Assembly: GCA_020726085.1 (NCBI GenBank)
Contig: DYTG01000005.1
Location: forward strand, 1-28,962
Length of the DNA: 28,962 nt
Direction: 5' to 3'
DNA from: Sulfurovum sp.
GTDB lineage: Bacteria > Campylobacterota > Campylobacteria > Campylobacterales > Sulfurovaceae
The notes under the pieces are model-generated. The model saw nothing but the letters and a program-made list of their open reading frames with translations, was not told where the DNA came from and ran no database searches. This document shows positions 15,270-23,560 of this stretch, piece by piece. A program made the translations under genes and the position numbers. Position 1 is the first letter of the stretch; the number at the start of each line of letters is the position of its first letter.

Positions 15270-15692
15270 CTATAAACTTGCCAGCTTGGTTTTTAGACCG
15301 CTTTTAATCGTTGGCATATCGTCAAGAAGAGCGTTTTTGAGTTGCTCTTTTTCCTGATTGAGTCTATCCAAAAAGTTTTGGTACTCTTTTTCCAACTCAC
15401 CTTGTTTGCTTGCGATTTTTTCAGATGCCTTTGCCTTTGCCTCTTGCATCATCTTTTCACGGATTGCAGAGGATTGTGATTTGGCATCATCAACAATATT
15501 AGCTGCTTGCGCATGAAGCTCATCGGTGTTTCCAGTTAGCTCTTTGGCTGATTTTAAATCATTTGCTATTGAACCATCTCTATCATTCATAAAATCAAGT
15601 AGTGGTTTGTAAAGCATAGTATTTAAAACAAAAAGAAGCAAGAAGAAAACAAAAAGAACTGCTAACATCAACTCTAAATGTAGATCAAGCAT
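15270..15692 (-). CDS. atpF': ATP synthase b' subunit
   Basis: This 140-residue protein has one N-terminal transmembrane helix (about 7-26, ELMLAVLFVFFLLLFVLNTM), then YKPLLDFMNDRD, then a charged coiled coil to the end. It is shorter than the following b subunit and pairs with it as a b/b' heterodimer, as in other Campylobacterota, photosynthetic bacteria and plastids. It is the first ATP synthase gene of the cluster. The ATG has AAGGAG upstream and a candidate extended -10 element about 25 bases before it. Confidence 0.92.
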   Translation of the reverse strand: MLDLHLELMLAVLFVFFLLLFVLNTMLYKPLLDFMNDRDGSIANDLKSAKELTGNTDELHAQAANIVDDAKSQSSAIREKMMQEAKAKASEKIASKQGELEKEYQNFLDRLNQEKEQLKNALLDDMPTIKSGLKTKLASL

Positions 15693-15717
15693 TAAAACTC
15701 CTTAAAAAATTTGCATT

Positions 15718-15726
15718 ATTTTAGCA
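15718..15726 (-). promoter_or_regulatory. Candidate promoter of the ATP synthase genes
   Basis: The minus strand reads TGCTAAAAT at 15726-15718, an imperfect extended -10 element in the 61-base gap between parB and atpF', 25 bases before the ATG. It would let the ATP synthase genes be expressed apart from parAB. No -35 hexamer is obvious. Confidence 0.4.
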
Positions 15727-15753
15727 TTATGGTTGTAAAAGCCTAATTAAAAA

Positions 15754-16620
15754 TCAGACTTTTTGCAAAATTGAAAGGAATTTTTCTATCTCTTGAGTAT
15801 TTGCAAAGCTAATTTCTAGGCTATTTTTTTTTACTTTGTGCTTAAATTTTAATACTTTATCCAATTCTTTTCTATAATCTTCTAAAATACTATTATTTTT
15901 GCTTATAATATCTCGACTTTTTTTGTTACTTTTATGCGTTTGAACCAAATTTTCAGTTTGACGGACACTCAGTTTTTGACCCATAATAGTATCGGTGATG
16001 CTTTTTTGTTTAGCCTCATCAATTCCCACCAGTACTTTGGCGTGACCTTGCGAGATAGACTCATTGAGCAACTTTTCTTGTACGTAAGGTATCAGATTGA
16101 GCAAACGAAGCGTATTGGTTATGTGTGAGCGACTTTTATGAACAATATCGGCTAAATCTTCATGACGAATTTTGTGTTCATCAATAAGTTCTTGATACGA
16201 ACGTGCCAACTCCATTGCATTGAGATTTTCTCTTTGGATATTTTCGACCAAAGCCAATTCTCTAAGTCGCAAATCATCCAAATCGACATCGGCGATAATG
16301 GCTTTGATTTTTTCAAGATTGGCTAACTTGTGTGCCCTTAATCGTCTTTCACCCGTCACCAAAATATAATGTTCATTATCTTTTTTTACAACGACAATGG
16401 GCTGAAGAAGTCCGTGTCGCCTAATAGAAGCACTCAACTCTTCAATAGCATTTTGATCAAAATGTTTTCGAGGTTGATAGGGGTTGGGAGCGATATATTC
16501 AACATCAATCTCTTGAGCATCAATATACTCACCGTTTTGGTCTTGAAAGGAGTTCATCTCTGTGCTGTAGGCTTGTTCTACCTCTTCAAGAATAGAACCT
16601 AAACCTTTTCCAAGTGCCAT
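15754..16620 (-). CDS. parB: Chromosome-partitioning protein ParB
   Basis: This 288-residue ParB/Spo0J-type protein loads at parS sites, slides as a CTP-gated clamp and works with ParA in origin segregation. It begins MALGKGLGSIL, the usual ParA-interaction start. The CTP-binding domain shows NPYQPRKHF (46-54), TGERRLRA (89-96) and ENIQREN (126-132). A helix-turn-helix follows at about 150-175 (EDLADIVHKSRSHITNTLRLL). The C terminus is a Lys-rich dimerisation region. It lies 3 bases after parA. No sequence matching the usual parS palindrome (GTTTCACGTGAAAC) was found in the window. Confidence 0.95.
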   Translation of the reverse strand: MALGKGLGSILEEVEQAYSTEMNSFQDQNGEYIDAQEIDVEYIAPNPYQPRKHFDQNAIEELSASIRRHGLLQPIVVVKKDNEHYILVTGERRLRAHKLANLEKIKAIIADVDLDDLRLRELALVENIQRENLNAMELARSYQELIDEHKIRHEDLADIVHKSRSHITNTLRLLNLIPYVQEKLLNESISQGHAKVLVGIDEAKQKSITDTIMGQKLSVRQTENLVQTHKSNKKSRDIISKNNSILEDYRKELDKVLKFKHKVKKNSLEISFANTQEIEKFLSILQKV

Positions 16621-16623
16621 TTA

Positions 16624-17406
16624 TTACACCAATAAAGCATTGGCTAGATTTTTGTACGCCACACTCCCTTTTGAAGTAGCGGCGTAGTTAATAACAGGCT
16701 GACCAAAGCTGGGCGATTCGGCAATTTTAACATTTCGTGGGATTACAATGCACTTCTCTTCGCCTTTGACGTGAAAGAGTTTGTCTTTGAAGTGACGATC
16801 CAAATCGGCCAAAACCTGTTTGGATAGATTGTTTTGAGCTGAATACATCGTGGGCAAAAAGCCTTTGATACTTAGTTTAGGATTGATGGTTTTTTTGAGT
16901 AATGAAACGGTATTGAGTAACTGTGCCAATCCCTCAAGTGCAAAAAATTCACATTGGATAGGTATAATAACCGAATTAGCAGCGCTCAAAGCATTGATAG
17001 TAATAGGTCCCAAAGCAGGAGGAGAATCAATGACTATAAAGTCATAACTATCTTCAACATCTTTGAGTGTATTTTTAAGCATTAGCTCTTTGTGTCTATT
17101 TTTTGGGCTATGAAACTCTTTTTCTATTCCAACCAACCCAATATTCGATGGAGCTAAGTGAAGTTTTTCTATATCACTTTTGAGAACAATTTCGGATAGC
17201 TTTTTGCTCCCACTTAAGACATGATAGATATTAAACTCGTAATCATTTCGACTAAAACCCAAGCTTGTAGTCGCATTGGATTGAGGGTCGGCATCAATCA
17301 AAAGTACCTTTTTGCCACTATCGGCTAATGAAGCAGCAAGATTTACCGCAGTCGTTGTTTTTCCTACGCCACCTTTTTGGTTAGCAATACATATAATCTC
17401 ACTCAT
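16624..17406 (-). CDS. parA: Chromosome-partitioning ATPase ParA (Soj)
   Basis: This 260-residue ParA/Soj ATPase begins directly with the deviant Walker A motif KGGVGKTT (11-18), followed by LIDADPQSNAT (36-46) and VIDSPPALG (about 124-132). There is no N-terminal helix-turn-helix, so it is the chromosomal rather than the plasmid-regulator type. It binds DNA non-specifically and moves ParB-parS complexes. Its ATG overlaps the birA stop (ATGA), so the two are translationally coupled. Confidence 0.96.
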   Translation of the reverse strand: MSEIICIANQKGGVGKTTTAVNLAASLADSGKKVLLIDADPQSNATTSLGFSRNDYEFNIYHVLSGSKKLSEIVLKSDIEKLHLAPSNIGLVGIEKEFHSPKNRHKELMLKNTLKDVEDSYDFIVIDSPPALGPITINALSAANSVIIPIQCEFFALEGLAQLLNTVSLLKKTINPKLSIKGFLPTMYSAQNNLSKQVLADLDRHFKDKLFHVKGEEKCIVIPRNVKIAESPSFGQPVINYAATSKGSVAYKNLANALLV

Positions 17407-18038
17407 CTTAAACTGTATATCCTCTTTTTGTTGATTAGCAGTGACCCATCGTCACATAAAACAGCGTTGTGTAAACTGATTTTTTGTCCCATAATATGTG
17501 TAGAAATATTTTTGTGATAGTCAAATTCTAACTTATACTTTCTAAAAATATGCTTCCATGTTGGTTTTTTGTCGAGTCCATTTAGATACATTTTGCATAC
17601 AAAAGTAGGTTCGACCCCGATAGATAGAGCCTCGAAGCCTTTTTGATTTTTTTTCAAATTGACACCCATACCGCACACCAAATTCTTGCCTATCATCTTA
17701 GTAACAACCCCTCCAATTTTGTTTTCACAATAGTAGATGTCGTTGGGCCATTTGAGCCAAATACTAGATTGAAACTCAATCAAGGTCTCTTTCATAATAT
17801 AGGCAAAATAGATCGAACTTGAACCCAACGGCAAATCATCAGGAAGCCACGAGAGCGGCAAAGCAAATGAAAAAAGCAAATCTCCCCTGGATGAATGCCA
17901 TAGATTCTCACGACTACCAATCCCCCCTGTTTGCTCACTGGTAATAACAGCAAGAGGAGCTTGAAGTTGAGACTTTTCAAGAGCCTCTATAAGATAGTTT
18001 TGGGTTGAGTCAAGTTGCTCAAACGATACAATCTCCAC
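17403..18038 (-). CDS. birA: Biotin--[acetyl-CoA-carboxylase] ligase
   Basis: This 211-residue enzyme attaches biotin to the carboxyl-carrier protein of acetyl-CoA carboxylase. It is monofunctional: the N-terminal DNA-binding domain of E. coli BirA is missing. The biotin loop region reads TSEQTGGIGSRENLWHS (33-49), a variant of the usual GRGRRGR motif, and the catalytic KWPNDIYY...KIGGV (96-111) is intact. The start is GTG at 18038, inside the end of fmt (20-base overlap). It is short for the family, with a reduced C-terminal domain. Confidence 0.9.
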   Translation of the reverse strand: MEIVSFEQLDSTQNYLIEALEKSQLQAPLAVITSEQTGGIGSRENLWHSSRGDLLFSFALPLSWLPDDLPLGSSSIYFAYIMKETLIEFQSSIWLKWPNDIYYCENKIGGVVTKMIGKNLVCGMGVNLKKNQKGFEALSIGVEPTFVCKMYLNGLDKKPTWKHIFRKYKLEFDYHKNISTHIMGQKISLHNAVLCDDGSLLINKKRIYSLR

Positions 18039-18930
18039 TTTTTAGCCCCCTACCTACACAATATGCTTTTGCCTCCATGGGCTTTTTGGATTGAGGTTGG
18101 AGTTTTTTGATACGTACTTTTCCTTGCATGCACCCTATCACAACGCCCTCTTTCTCAATAGCTAAGATTTCTCCTCTTTGATTTGCACTCTCACAATCAA
18201 GCAACTCAACTTCAAGAACCTTGAGCTTATCTCTTGTAAAAATATTGGGCCACCCCTCATAGGCTCTGTATCGATTGTAAAGTGTTTTAGCATCCACAAA
18301 ATCAACCTCACCCGCTTCACGCTTAATTTTTTTACACAACGACGCCTCAACATCAAGCTGCTTAAGTGATACCAATCCATCAAAACGCTCCAAAACATCC
18401 AATGTAAGTTTGGTAGCATCGTAGGTAAGCTGCTCCATTAATCCATTGAGGCACATAGTAGGAGGAATTTTAAAGTAACGAAAACCCAAAATATCGCCCG
18501 TATCCAATCCTTCGTTCATAAGCATTGCACTCACTCCGCTGTAGCTCTCATTGTGCAATAAAGCTTGTTGCAAAGGCGATGCACCACGAAATTTGGGCAA
18601 TAGTGAAGCGTGCAAATTGATACAAGGAGCTATATCCAAAATAGCTTTGGGCAATATCTGTCCAAATGCAGCGACTATGATAAAATCAGGCTCTAACTCA
18701 CGGAGTCTATCAGATAGCTCTTGCGATTTTAGGTTTTGAGGCTGAAGCACCTCAATGGCGTGTTGCAGTGCCAACTCCTTGACGGGAGGTGGTGTTAAGA
18801 GCATCTTTCTACCCGCTGGTCGGTCGGGCTGAGTTAGTACCAAAACAACCTCATAGCCATTGGCTCGAACAATAGCATCCAAAATCTCTTTGGCATAATG
18901 AGGCGTTCCCATATAGATAATTTTTTTCAC
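18019..18930 (-). CDS. fmt: Methionyl-tRNA formyltransferase
   Basis: This 303-residue enzyme formylates initiator Met-tRNA with 10-formyl-tetrahydrofolate. Landmarks are the N-terminal IIYMGTP (4-10), QPDRPAGR (34-41), NLHASLLPKFRGASPLQ (105-121) with the catalytic Asn105 and His107, and GLDTGDIL (141-148) with the catalytic Asp146. The C-terminal tRNA-binding domain covers about 205-303. The start is GTG at 18930, supported by GAGGGG just upstream. It opens the long block fmt-birA-parA-parB-atp-tol and has its own extended -10 promoter. Confidence 0.96.
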   Translation of the reverse strand: MKKIIYMGTPHYAKEILDAIVRANGYEVVLVLTQPDRPAGRKMLLTPPPVKELALQHAIEVLQPQNLKSQELSDRLRELEPDFIIVAAFGQILPKAILDIAPCINLHASLLPKFRGASPLQQALLHNESYSGVSAMLMNEGLDTGDILGFRYFKIPPTMCLNGLMEQLTYDATKLTLDVLERFDGLVSLKQLDVEASLCKKIKREAGEVDFVDAKTLYNRYRAYEGWPNIFTRDKLKVLEVELLDCESANQRGEILAIEKEGVVIGCMQGKVRIKKLQPQSKKPMEAKAYCVGRGLKSGDCIV

Positions 18931-18957
18931 ATTTCACCCCTCTAAAACAATAGAAGG

Positions 18958-18966
18958 ATTATAGCA
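18958..18966 (-). promoter_or_regulatory. Extended -10 promoter of fmt
   Basis: The minus strand reads TGCTATAAT at 18966-18958 inside TTTTGTGCTATAATCC, a perfect extended -10 element 27 bases before the GTG of fmt. It lies in the 63-base gap after mshG; no terminator separates the two blocks, so readthrough from the pilus genes is possible. Confidence 0.6.
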
Positions 18967-18993
18967 CAAAATTCTAAACCTTTAAAATCAATA

Positions 18994-20241
18994 CTAATCT
19001 TTGGCCGCACTACCAAGATCCCACATGGGCATAAAGATACCCAACGCCAAAAGCGTTACCATTGCCGCAATAAAGAACATCATAATAGGTTCGATATAAG
19101 CAGAGAGGTTATCAATAAGTTCAGTAAATTCACCGTAGTAGTACTCTGTAACCTTATCAAGCATCGCATCAAGCTGTCCGCCTACCTCTCCAGCACGAAT
19201 CATCTGCAACAACATATTTTCATACAATCCCGTCTCCACAAAAGAGTCCGTTAAGCTTTTACCTCGTCCAATATTGGCTCCAATGCTTCCGAGTTTCTCT
19301 TTTAAAACCTCATTATCAACCATTCCAACGGCTGTACTTAAAGCCTCTGCTACGGGCAATCCTGATTTTACCAATTCACCAAAAATAAGATTGTAGCGAT
19401 GCATGGTTGAGAGAAAAATTGCTTTATTGATAAGATAAAATTTAGGACTAATCAACACCTTATCGGTTTTATACTTATACTCTTTGCTATTTTTGTAAAA
19501 ATGCCCATGTGCCTTAATGAGAACCACAAAGGTGACAATTATATGAGGCAAATAGTTGGACATATAGTGTTCAAGGAAGAGAAGTATTAGAGTAGGAGGG
19601 GGGAGCGAAGCCCCCAATTGTGCAAAAATCTCTTTAAATTTAGGCACAACAGTCAAAATCAAAATCGAAAAGGCGATACCCATAGCTATCAGTGTTGTAC
19701 GTGGTCCCTTGATAGCTTTTTTAAACTTCTTTTTATTGTCTAAAATATCTCCCATTATTTCCGAAAGCTTTCGATAAGCCCCAGAGATATTACCCGTTTT
19801 TTCTCCTAGTTCTGTCATGGCTATAACGACATTTCCAAAATCACTGCGGTACTTATTCATCGAATCCGATAGCGATTTTCCTGCGTTAATATCATCGCAA
19901 ACGCTTTGGTAGATCTCTTTGAGTTTTGGATTTTCGGTATTTTTTGCAATCTCCTCTAGGGTATCGTTAATAGGAATACCCGCATCGGTCATAACAGAAA
20001 TCTGACGAATAGTAGCAATCTTATCCTCATCTGGAATTTTTCCCTCAAAGGATTTCTTAATTTTTTCAATAAAATCCGAAAAGCTATCTTCAACGGGTGC
20101 CGCAGTCTCCGTAGCACGCACCACAACCGCACCTTTAAATTGCCGTTTAGCCATCGCAACTGCAGCCATTTTATTGGCAGCTTTCACAAGCTCTTGCGAC
20201 TTTTTACCTTTATTAATTAAATCAACATTAAAATATTTCAT
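18994..20241 (-). CDS. mshG: MSHA-type pilus platform protein MshG (GspF/PilC family)
   Basis: This 415-residue inner-membrane platform protein contains two GspF domains, at about 70-195 and 280-405. Each has the family pattern, for example RQISVMTDAGIPINDTLEEI (75-94) and FGELVKSGLPVAEALSTA (about 290-307). Three hydrophobic segments are visible near 186-206, 228-252 and 385-405. It works with the ATPase MshE to add pilin subunits to the growing fibre. Its ATG overlaps the mshE stop (TAATG). It is the last gene of the pilus block. The family is certain; the msh name rests on gene order. Confidence 0.88.
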   Translation of the reverse strand: MKYFNVDLINKGKKSQELVKAANKMAAVAMAKRQFKGAVVVRATETAAPVEDSFSDFIEKIKKSFEGKIPDEDKIATIRQISVMTDAGIPINDTLEEIAKNTENPKLKEIYQSVCDDINAGKSLSDSMNKYRSDFGNVVIAMTELGEKTGNISGAYRKLSEIMGDILDNKKKFKKAIKGPRTTLIAMGIAFSILILTVVPKFKEIFAQLGASLPPPTLILLFLEHYMSNYLPHIIVTFVVLIKAHGHFYKNSKEYKYKTDKVLISPKFYLINKAIFLSTMHRYNLIFGELVKSGLPVAEALSTAVGMVDNEVLKEKLGSIGANIGRGKSLTDSFVETGLYENMLLQMIRAGEVGGQLDAMLDKVTEYYYGEFTELIDNLSAYIEPIMMFFIAAMVTLLALGIFMPMWDLGSAAKD

Positions 20242-21977
20242 TACAACCTCGCTACTCTAAAGACCTCTTCAACGGTTGTTTTACCCACAAGAGCCTTTTC
20301 TATTCCATCGGCAAACATCGGCCTAAAACCGTCTCTATACGCCAACTTTGTCATCTCTTCTTTGGAGGCACCCGATGCAATAAGTCGTCCAAACTCTTCA
20401 TTGATACTTAATACCTCGCAAATCATCTCACGCCCAGCATATCCACTATGGTTGCACTCTTTGCATCCCTCACCTCGATAAAATTGAAACTTCTCAACCT
20501 CAATATAGTCTTTGATTTCCGATAATACTTTTTCATTGAGGGTATCGGGCACCTTGCAATGAACGCAGAGTTTTCGCACGAGCCGTTGAGCTTGAATGAC
20601 CACCAACGCACCACTTACCAAGTAGCTCTCAATTCCCATATCCAAAATACGCGTTACGGCACTGATAGCATCGTTGGTGTGAAGGGTAGAGAGTACCAAG
20701 TGACCCGTGAGAGCTGCTTGAATCGCAATACGCAACGTCTCTTGATCCCGTATCTCCCCAATCATGATCTTATCGGGATCTTGACGCAAAATAGAACGCA
20801 ACGCTGCAGCAAAGGTGAGCCCCGCAGCGACATTAACGTGAACTTGCTGAAGACCTGCCATTTGATACTCAACGGGATCTTCAACCGTAATAATCTTATC
20901 TCGTACGTCCCTTAAAGCATTCAAAGCACCGTAGAGTGTCGTTGTCTTACCACTACCTGTAGGACCTGTAACCAATACAATACCGTAAGGTACGGCAATA
21001 CCAGCCGTAAATTTTTTATAATTTGACTCACTCATACCCGAATCTTGCAAACGAATCATCGCTTTGGATTTGTCCAAAATACGCAATACAATGGACTCAC
21101 CGTGAAGGGTAGGCAAGGTGGAAACCCGAAAATCATAAGGATTTCCTGCAACAGTGGTCGAAAAACGCCCATCTTGAGGTTTTCGTTTTTCGGCAATATC
21201 AAGACTTGATACCAGTTTCATCCGTGAAGCAAGTGGTGAAAAGATATCTTTATCAAAAGTAAAAAGTTGCTGAAGCATACCGTCAATTCTCGCTCTCACG
21301 ATACAGTTTTTCTCGGTTGCTTCTATATGAATATCACTCGCTTTTGAAGTAATGGATTGACGCAAGATAATATGAATAAGTTTCAATACAGCGGGATTAT
21401 CCTCCTCGTTATCTTTTCCTACTTCTTTGAGGTCTCCACGAATTTCACCCACCAACCCTTTGACCGACTCATTAATCTCAAGCCTTTGAAGATACTCGTG
21501 AATCTGTCTAGGTCTTGCTATTCCCACATCAATAGGTTTTCGAGGAAAAATACGTTGCATCACATCTTGAGCTTCCATATTGAGAGGATCAGCAAAGACA
21601 ATTAAAATATTAAGATCACTCTCTTCAACAGGAATTACTTCATATTTTAAAAGCTGTTTATAGGGTGTTTTTGCAAAGAGATTCATATCCAAATCTATAT
21701 CATCAAGATCGACAAATTTTACTTTTAACTCGGTAGCTACGAGTTGTAAAATTTTATTGACATCCATACCCTCAATCTTTTCAAGGTGACCTGGCGTAAT
21801 AACGCCTTGTCGAATCTTTTTTGCCAAAAACTCTTCTACAGTACCAATATCAATAAATTTATGTTCAATAAGGTTTGCAAAATTAACTTTTTTGGGTGGT
21901 CTGCTTCGGACCAAAAACGAGATACTCTCTTTTTTTAAGAGATCCTCTTTTAGCATCATCTCAATTAATTTAACCAC
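20241..21977 (-). CDS. mshE: MSHA-type pilus assembly ATPase MshE (GspE/PilB family)
   Basis: This 578-residue hexameric ATPase powers pilus extension from the cytoplasmic face. An N-terminal domain (about 1-170) precedes the core. Walker A is GPTGSGKT (338-345), Walker B region IMIGEIRD (404-411), the Asp box is near 363-370 (TVEDPVEY), the His box is near GHLVLSTLHTND (425-436), and the zinc site uses Cys471, Cys474, Cys505 and Cys508. The start is GTG with AAAGGG seven bases upstream. In Vibrio MshE the N domain binds cyclic di-GMP; the typical RLGxxL repeats are not clear here, so that regulation is uncertain. Confidence 0.9.
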   Translation of the reverse strand: MVKLIEMMLKEDLLKKESISFLVRSRPPKKVNFANLIEHKFIDIGTVEEFLAKKIRQGVITPGHLEKIEGMDVNKILQLVATELKVKFVDLDDIDLDMNLFAKTPYKQLLKYEVIPVEESDLNILIVFADPLNMEAQDVMQRIFPRKPIDVGIARPRQIHEYLQRLEINESVKGLVGEIRGDLKEVGKDNEEDNPAVLKLIHIILRQSITSKASDIHIEATEKNCIVRARIDGMLQQLFTFDKDIFSPLASRMKLVSSLDIAEKRKPQDGRFSTTVAGNPYDFRVSTLPTLHGESIVLRILDKSKAMIRLQDSGMSESNYKKFTAGIAVPYGIVLVTGPTGSGKTTTLYGALNALRDVRDKIITVEDPVEYQMAGLQQVHVNVAAGLTFAAALRSILRQDPDKIMIGEIRDQETLRIAIQAALTGHLVLSTLHTNDAISAVTRILDMGIESYLVSGALVVIQAQRLVRKLCVHCKVPDTLNEKVLSEIKDYIEVEKFQFYRGEGCKECNHSGYAGREMICEVLSINEEFGRLIASGASKEEMTKLAYRDGFRPMFADGIEKALVGKTTVEEVFRVARL

Positions 21978-21993
21978 TTATAGCCCTTTGAGT

Positions 21994-22758
21994 CTATTTT
22001 TTAGATAGTTTTGCCTTATACTCTTCAAGTAATTTCCTAGCCCCTAAAGAGTTTGTTTTTTGAAGATAGGAGTCCAAAATATGTATTGCTTTTAGATATT
22101 CACCTCGTGCCGCTTTGGCTTTGGCATAGATTAACCAACTCTCTTCGGACTCATCATTGAGTTCATTGGCAATAAATGCCCACTCTTCTGCTTTTTTGTA
22201 ATTCTTTTTCTCGTAATATATTCTAGCCAAAAAGAGTGCATCCTCTGGGTCTTGTGAGGTTACAAATCGTTGCTCAACCTCTTGATAAGCATCGGAACTC
22301 TTTTTAATATGAATATACTTTTTCTCATGACGCTTCTCAATTTCATCTTCAAGTATCTCTTCGGGTGTCTTTTTATCAACCTCTGGAGCATCTTTGATAG
22401 AAGAGAAAAAAGGATTTGAACTGTTTGTTTCATAAAGCGTGTCATTGGTGTCAAATATCTCATCGCTAACATTGAGTTCATCTTCACTCTCATTTATATC
22501 AGGAAGTGGCACCTCAATAACTTCAACAACTTGGGTACGATTATCCAATGCAACAATCGTAGTATTAGTCTCTATTTTTTTAGGAAAATATTTTTCTGAA
22601 ATCTGATCATAATAGTCCACCAAAAGAGTATTTACTTTGACTCGATTATTATAGTATAGAATCATTAACGCCACTGCAATCACCAGTATAAACCATGGAA
22701 TAGACTGCTTAAGTTTATACTTAAGCCATTTTTTCTCTAACTCTTTCATGTCATACAT
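21994..22758 (-). CDS. mshN: MshN-like TPR protein of the pilus assembly block
   Basis: This 254-residue protein has a short cytoplasmic start, one transmembrane helix (about 20-38, PWFILVIAVALMILYY), an acidic Asn/Asp/Glu-rich linker (about 60-130) and a C-terminal TPR-like region (about 150-250). The latter includes EDALFLARIYYEKKNYKKAEEWAFIANELN. This is the layout of Vibrio MshN. The first ATG overlaps the mshM stop by 8 bases and has GGGG seven bases upstream; a second ATG three codons later is an alternative. It probably scaffolds periplasmic pilus parts. The name rests on position and architecture rather than strong similarity. Confidence 0.75.
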   Translation of the reverse strand: MYDMKELEKKWLKYKLKQSIPWFILVIAVALMILYYNNRVKVNTLLVDYYDQISEKYFPKKIETNTTIVALDNRTQVVEVIEVPLPDINESEDELNVSDEIFDTNDTLYETNSSNPFFSSIKDAPEVDKKTPEEILEDEIEKRHEKKYIHIKKSSDAYQEVEQRFVTSQDPEDALFLARIYYEKKNYKKAEEWAFIANELNDESEESWLIYAKAKAARGEYLKAIHILDSYLQKTNSLGARKLLEEYKAKLSKK

Positions 22759-23560
22759 TAATATACCCCAATCGAATAGCAGCCATCTCTATAAATTTTG
22801 TTGAAAACTTTTTGGTATCAATTTTAAAATTAGGCTGTGCTTCATAATACTCATAAATCTCAAAGATTTTAAACATCACCTTGTTACACTCCCTAAAGTT
22901 TCCTTTTGTGAAGCTGTAGATAAGATGAATATGTTTGTCTTTGATGGTATCGGCTATATCAAAATAGTTGCGTTTAAGTAGTTTTTTGTGAATATAGGTC
23001 TTAAGCTCCTCTTTGGAGATATTGCGTAGCTCTATAGTCTCCCAAATACGGGTTTGAAAATGCTCTTTGGCTATTAAATCCTCATTTTGGGTCTTGTGGA
23101 TAGAGATTACAAATTTTATGGCACCCGTATCGGAAAGGACTCTAATCTTCTCTAACATCTGCTCATCGTACATTTGGGCTTCATCGAGCAAAATAGTAAT
23201 CTCTCGTTTACCTCGAATGCTTTTGCAATAGTCTATCAGCGTTGTAAAATTGACTTCCGTATTTTTGGGCAACTCTTTTAACGTCACAAGCTTAAAAAAC
23301 TTTCTAAAAAACTCTCTGGGTTCAATTGAGGGGGCATCAAAATAGTGAATCTCACGCTGATACTTCAAGTTTTGATAGATTCGATTAAGCAGTACACTTT
23401 TACCCGTTCCTGGACGACCAAAGAGAAGTATCATCTTAAGCGGTCGTGAGATGCTATCAAAGAGTGTGTTGTAGGAATAAAGAGCCGATTCCAACTCAAT
23501 ATACTCATCGACATCAATCGTATCAACAAAAATGTTTTTTATTAATTTATAGCTACTCAT
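22751..23560 (-). CDS. mshM: ExeA-like AAA ATPase MshM
   Basis: This 269-residue P-loop ATPase has Walker A GRPGTGKS (48-55) and Walker B ITILLDEAQ (121-129), then a sensor-like FVISIHKTQN (about 150). It belongs to the ExeA/GspA/MshM group, which in type II secretion helps secretin insertion. Unlike ExeA, no peptidoglycan-binding domain or transmembrane segment is present, which fits MshM. It overlaps mshL by 8 bases upstream and mshN by 8 bases downstream. Confidence 0.85.
   Translation of the reverse strand: MSSYKLIKNIFVDTIDVDEYIELESALYSYNTLFDSISRPLKMILLFGRPGTGKSVLLNRIYQNLKYQREIHYFDAPSIEPREFFRKFFKLVTLKELPKNTEVNFTTLIDYCKSIRGKREITILLDEAQMYDEQMLEKIRVLSDTGAIKFVISIHKTQNEDLIAKEHFQTRIWETIELRNISKEELKTYIHKKLLKRNYFDIADTIKDKHIHLIYSFTKGNFRECNKVMFKIFEIYEYYEAQPNFKIDTKKFSTKFIEMAAIRLGYINV

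Noticed and set aside
15754..17406. parS site near parAB
   Set aside because: No match to the GTTTCACGTGAAAC-type palindrome was found by eye anywhere in the window.
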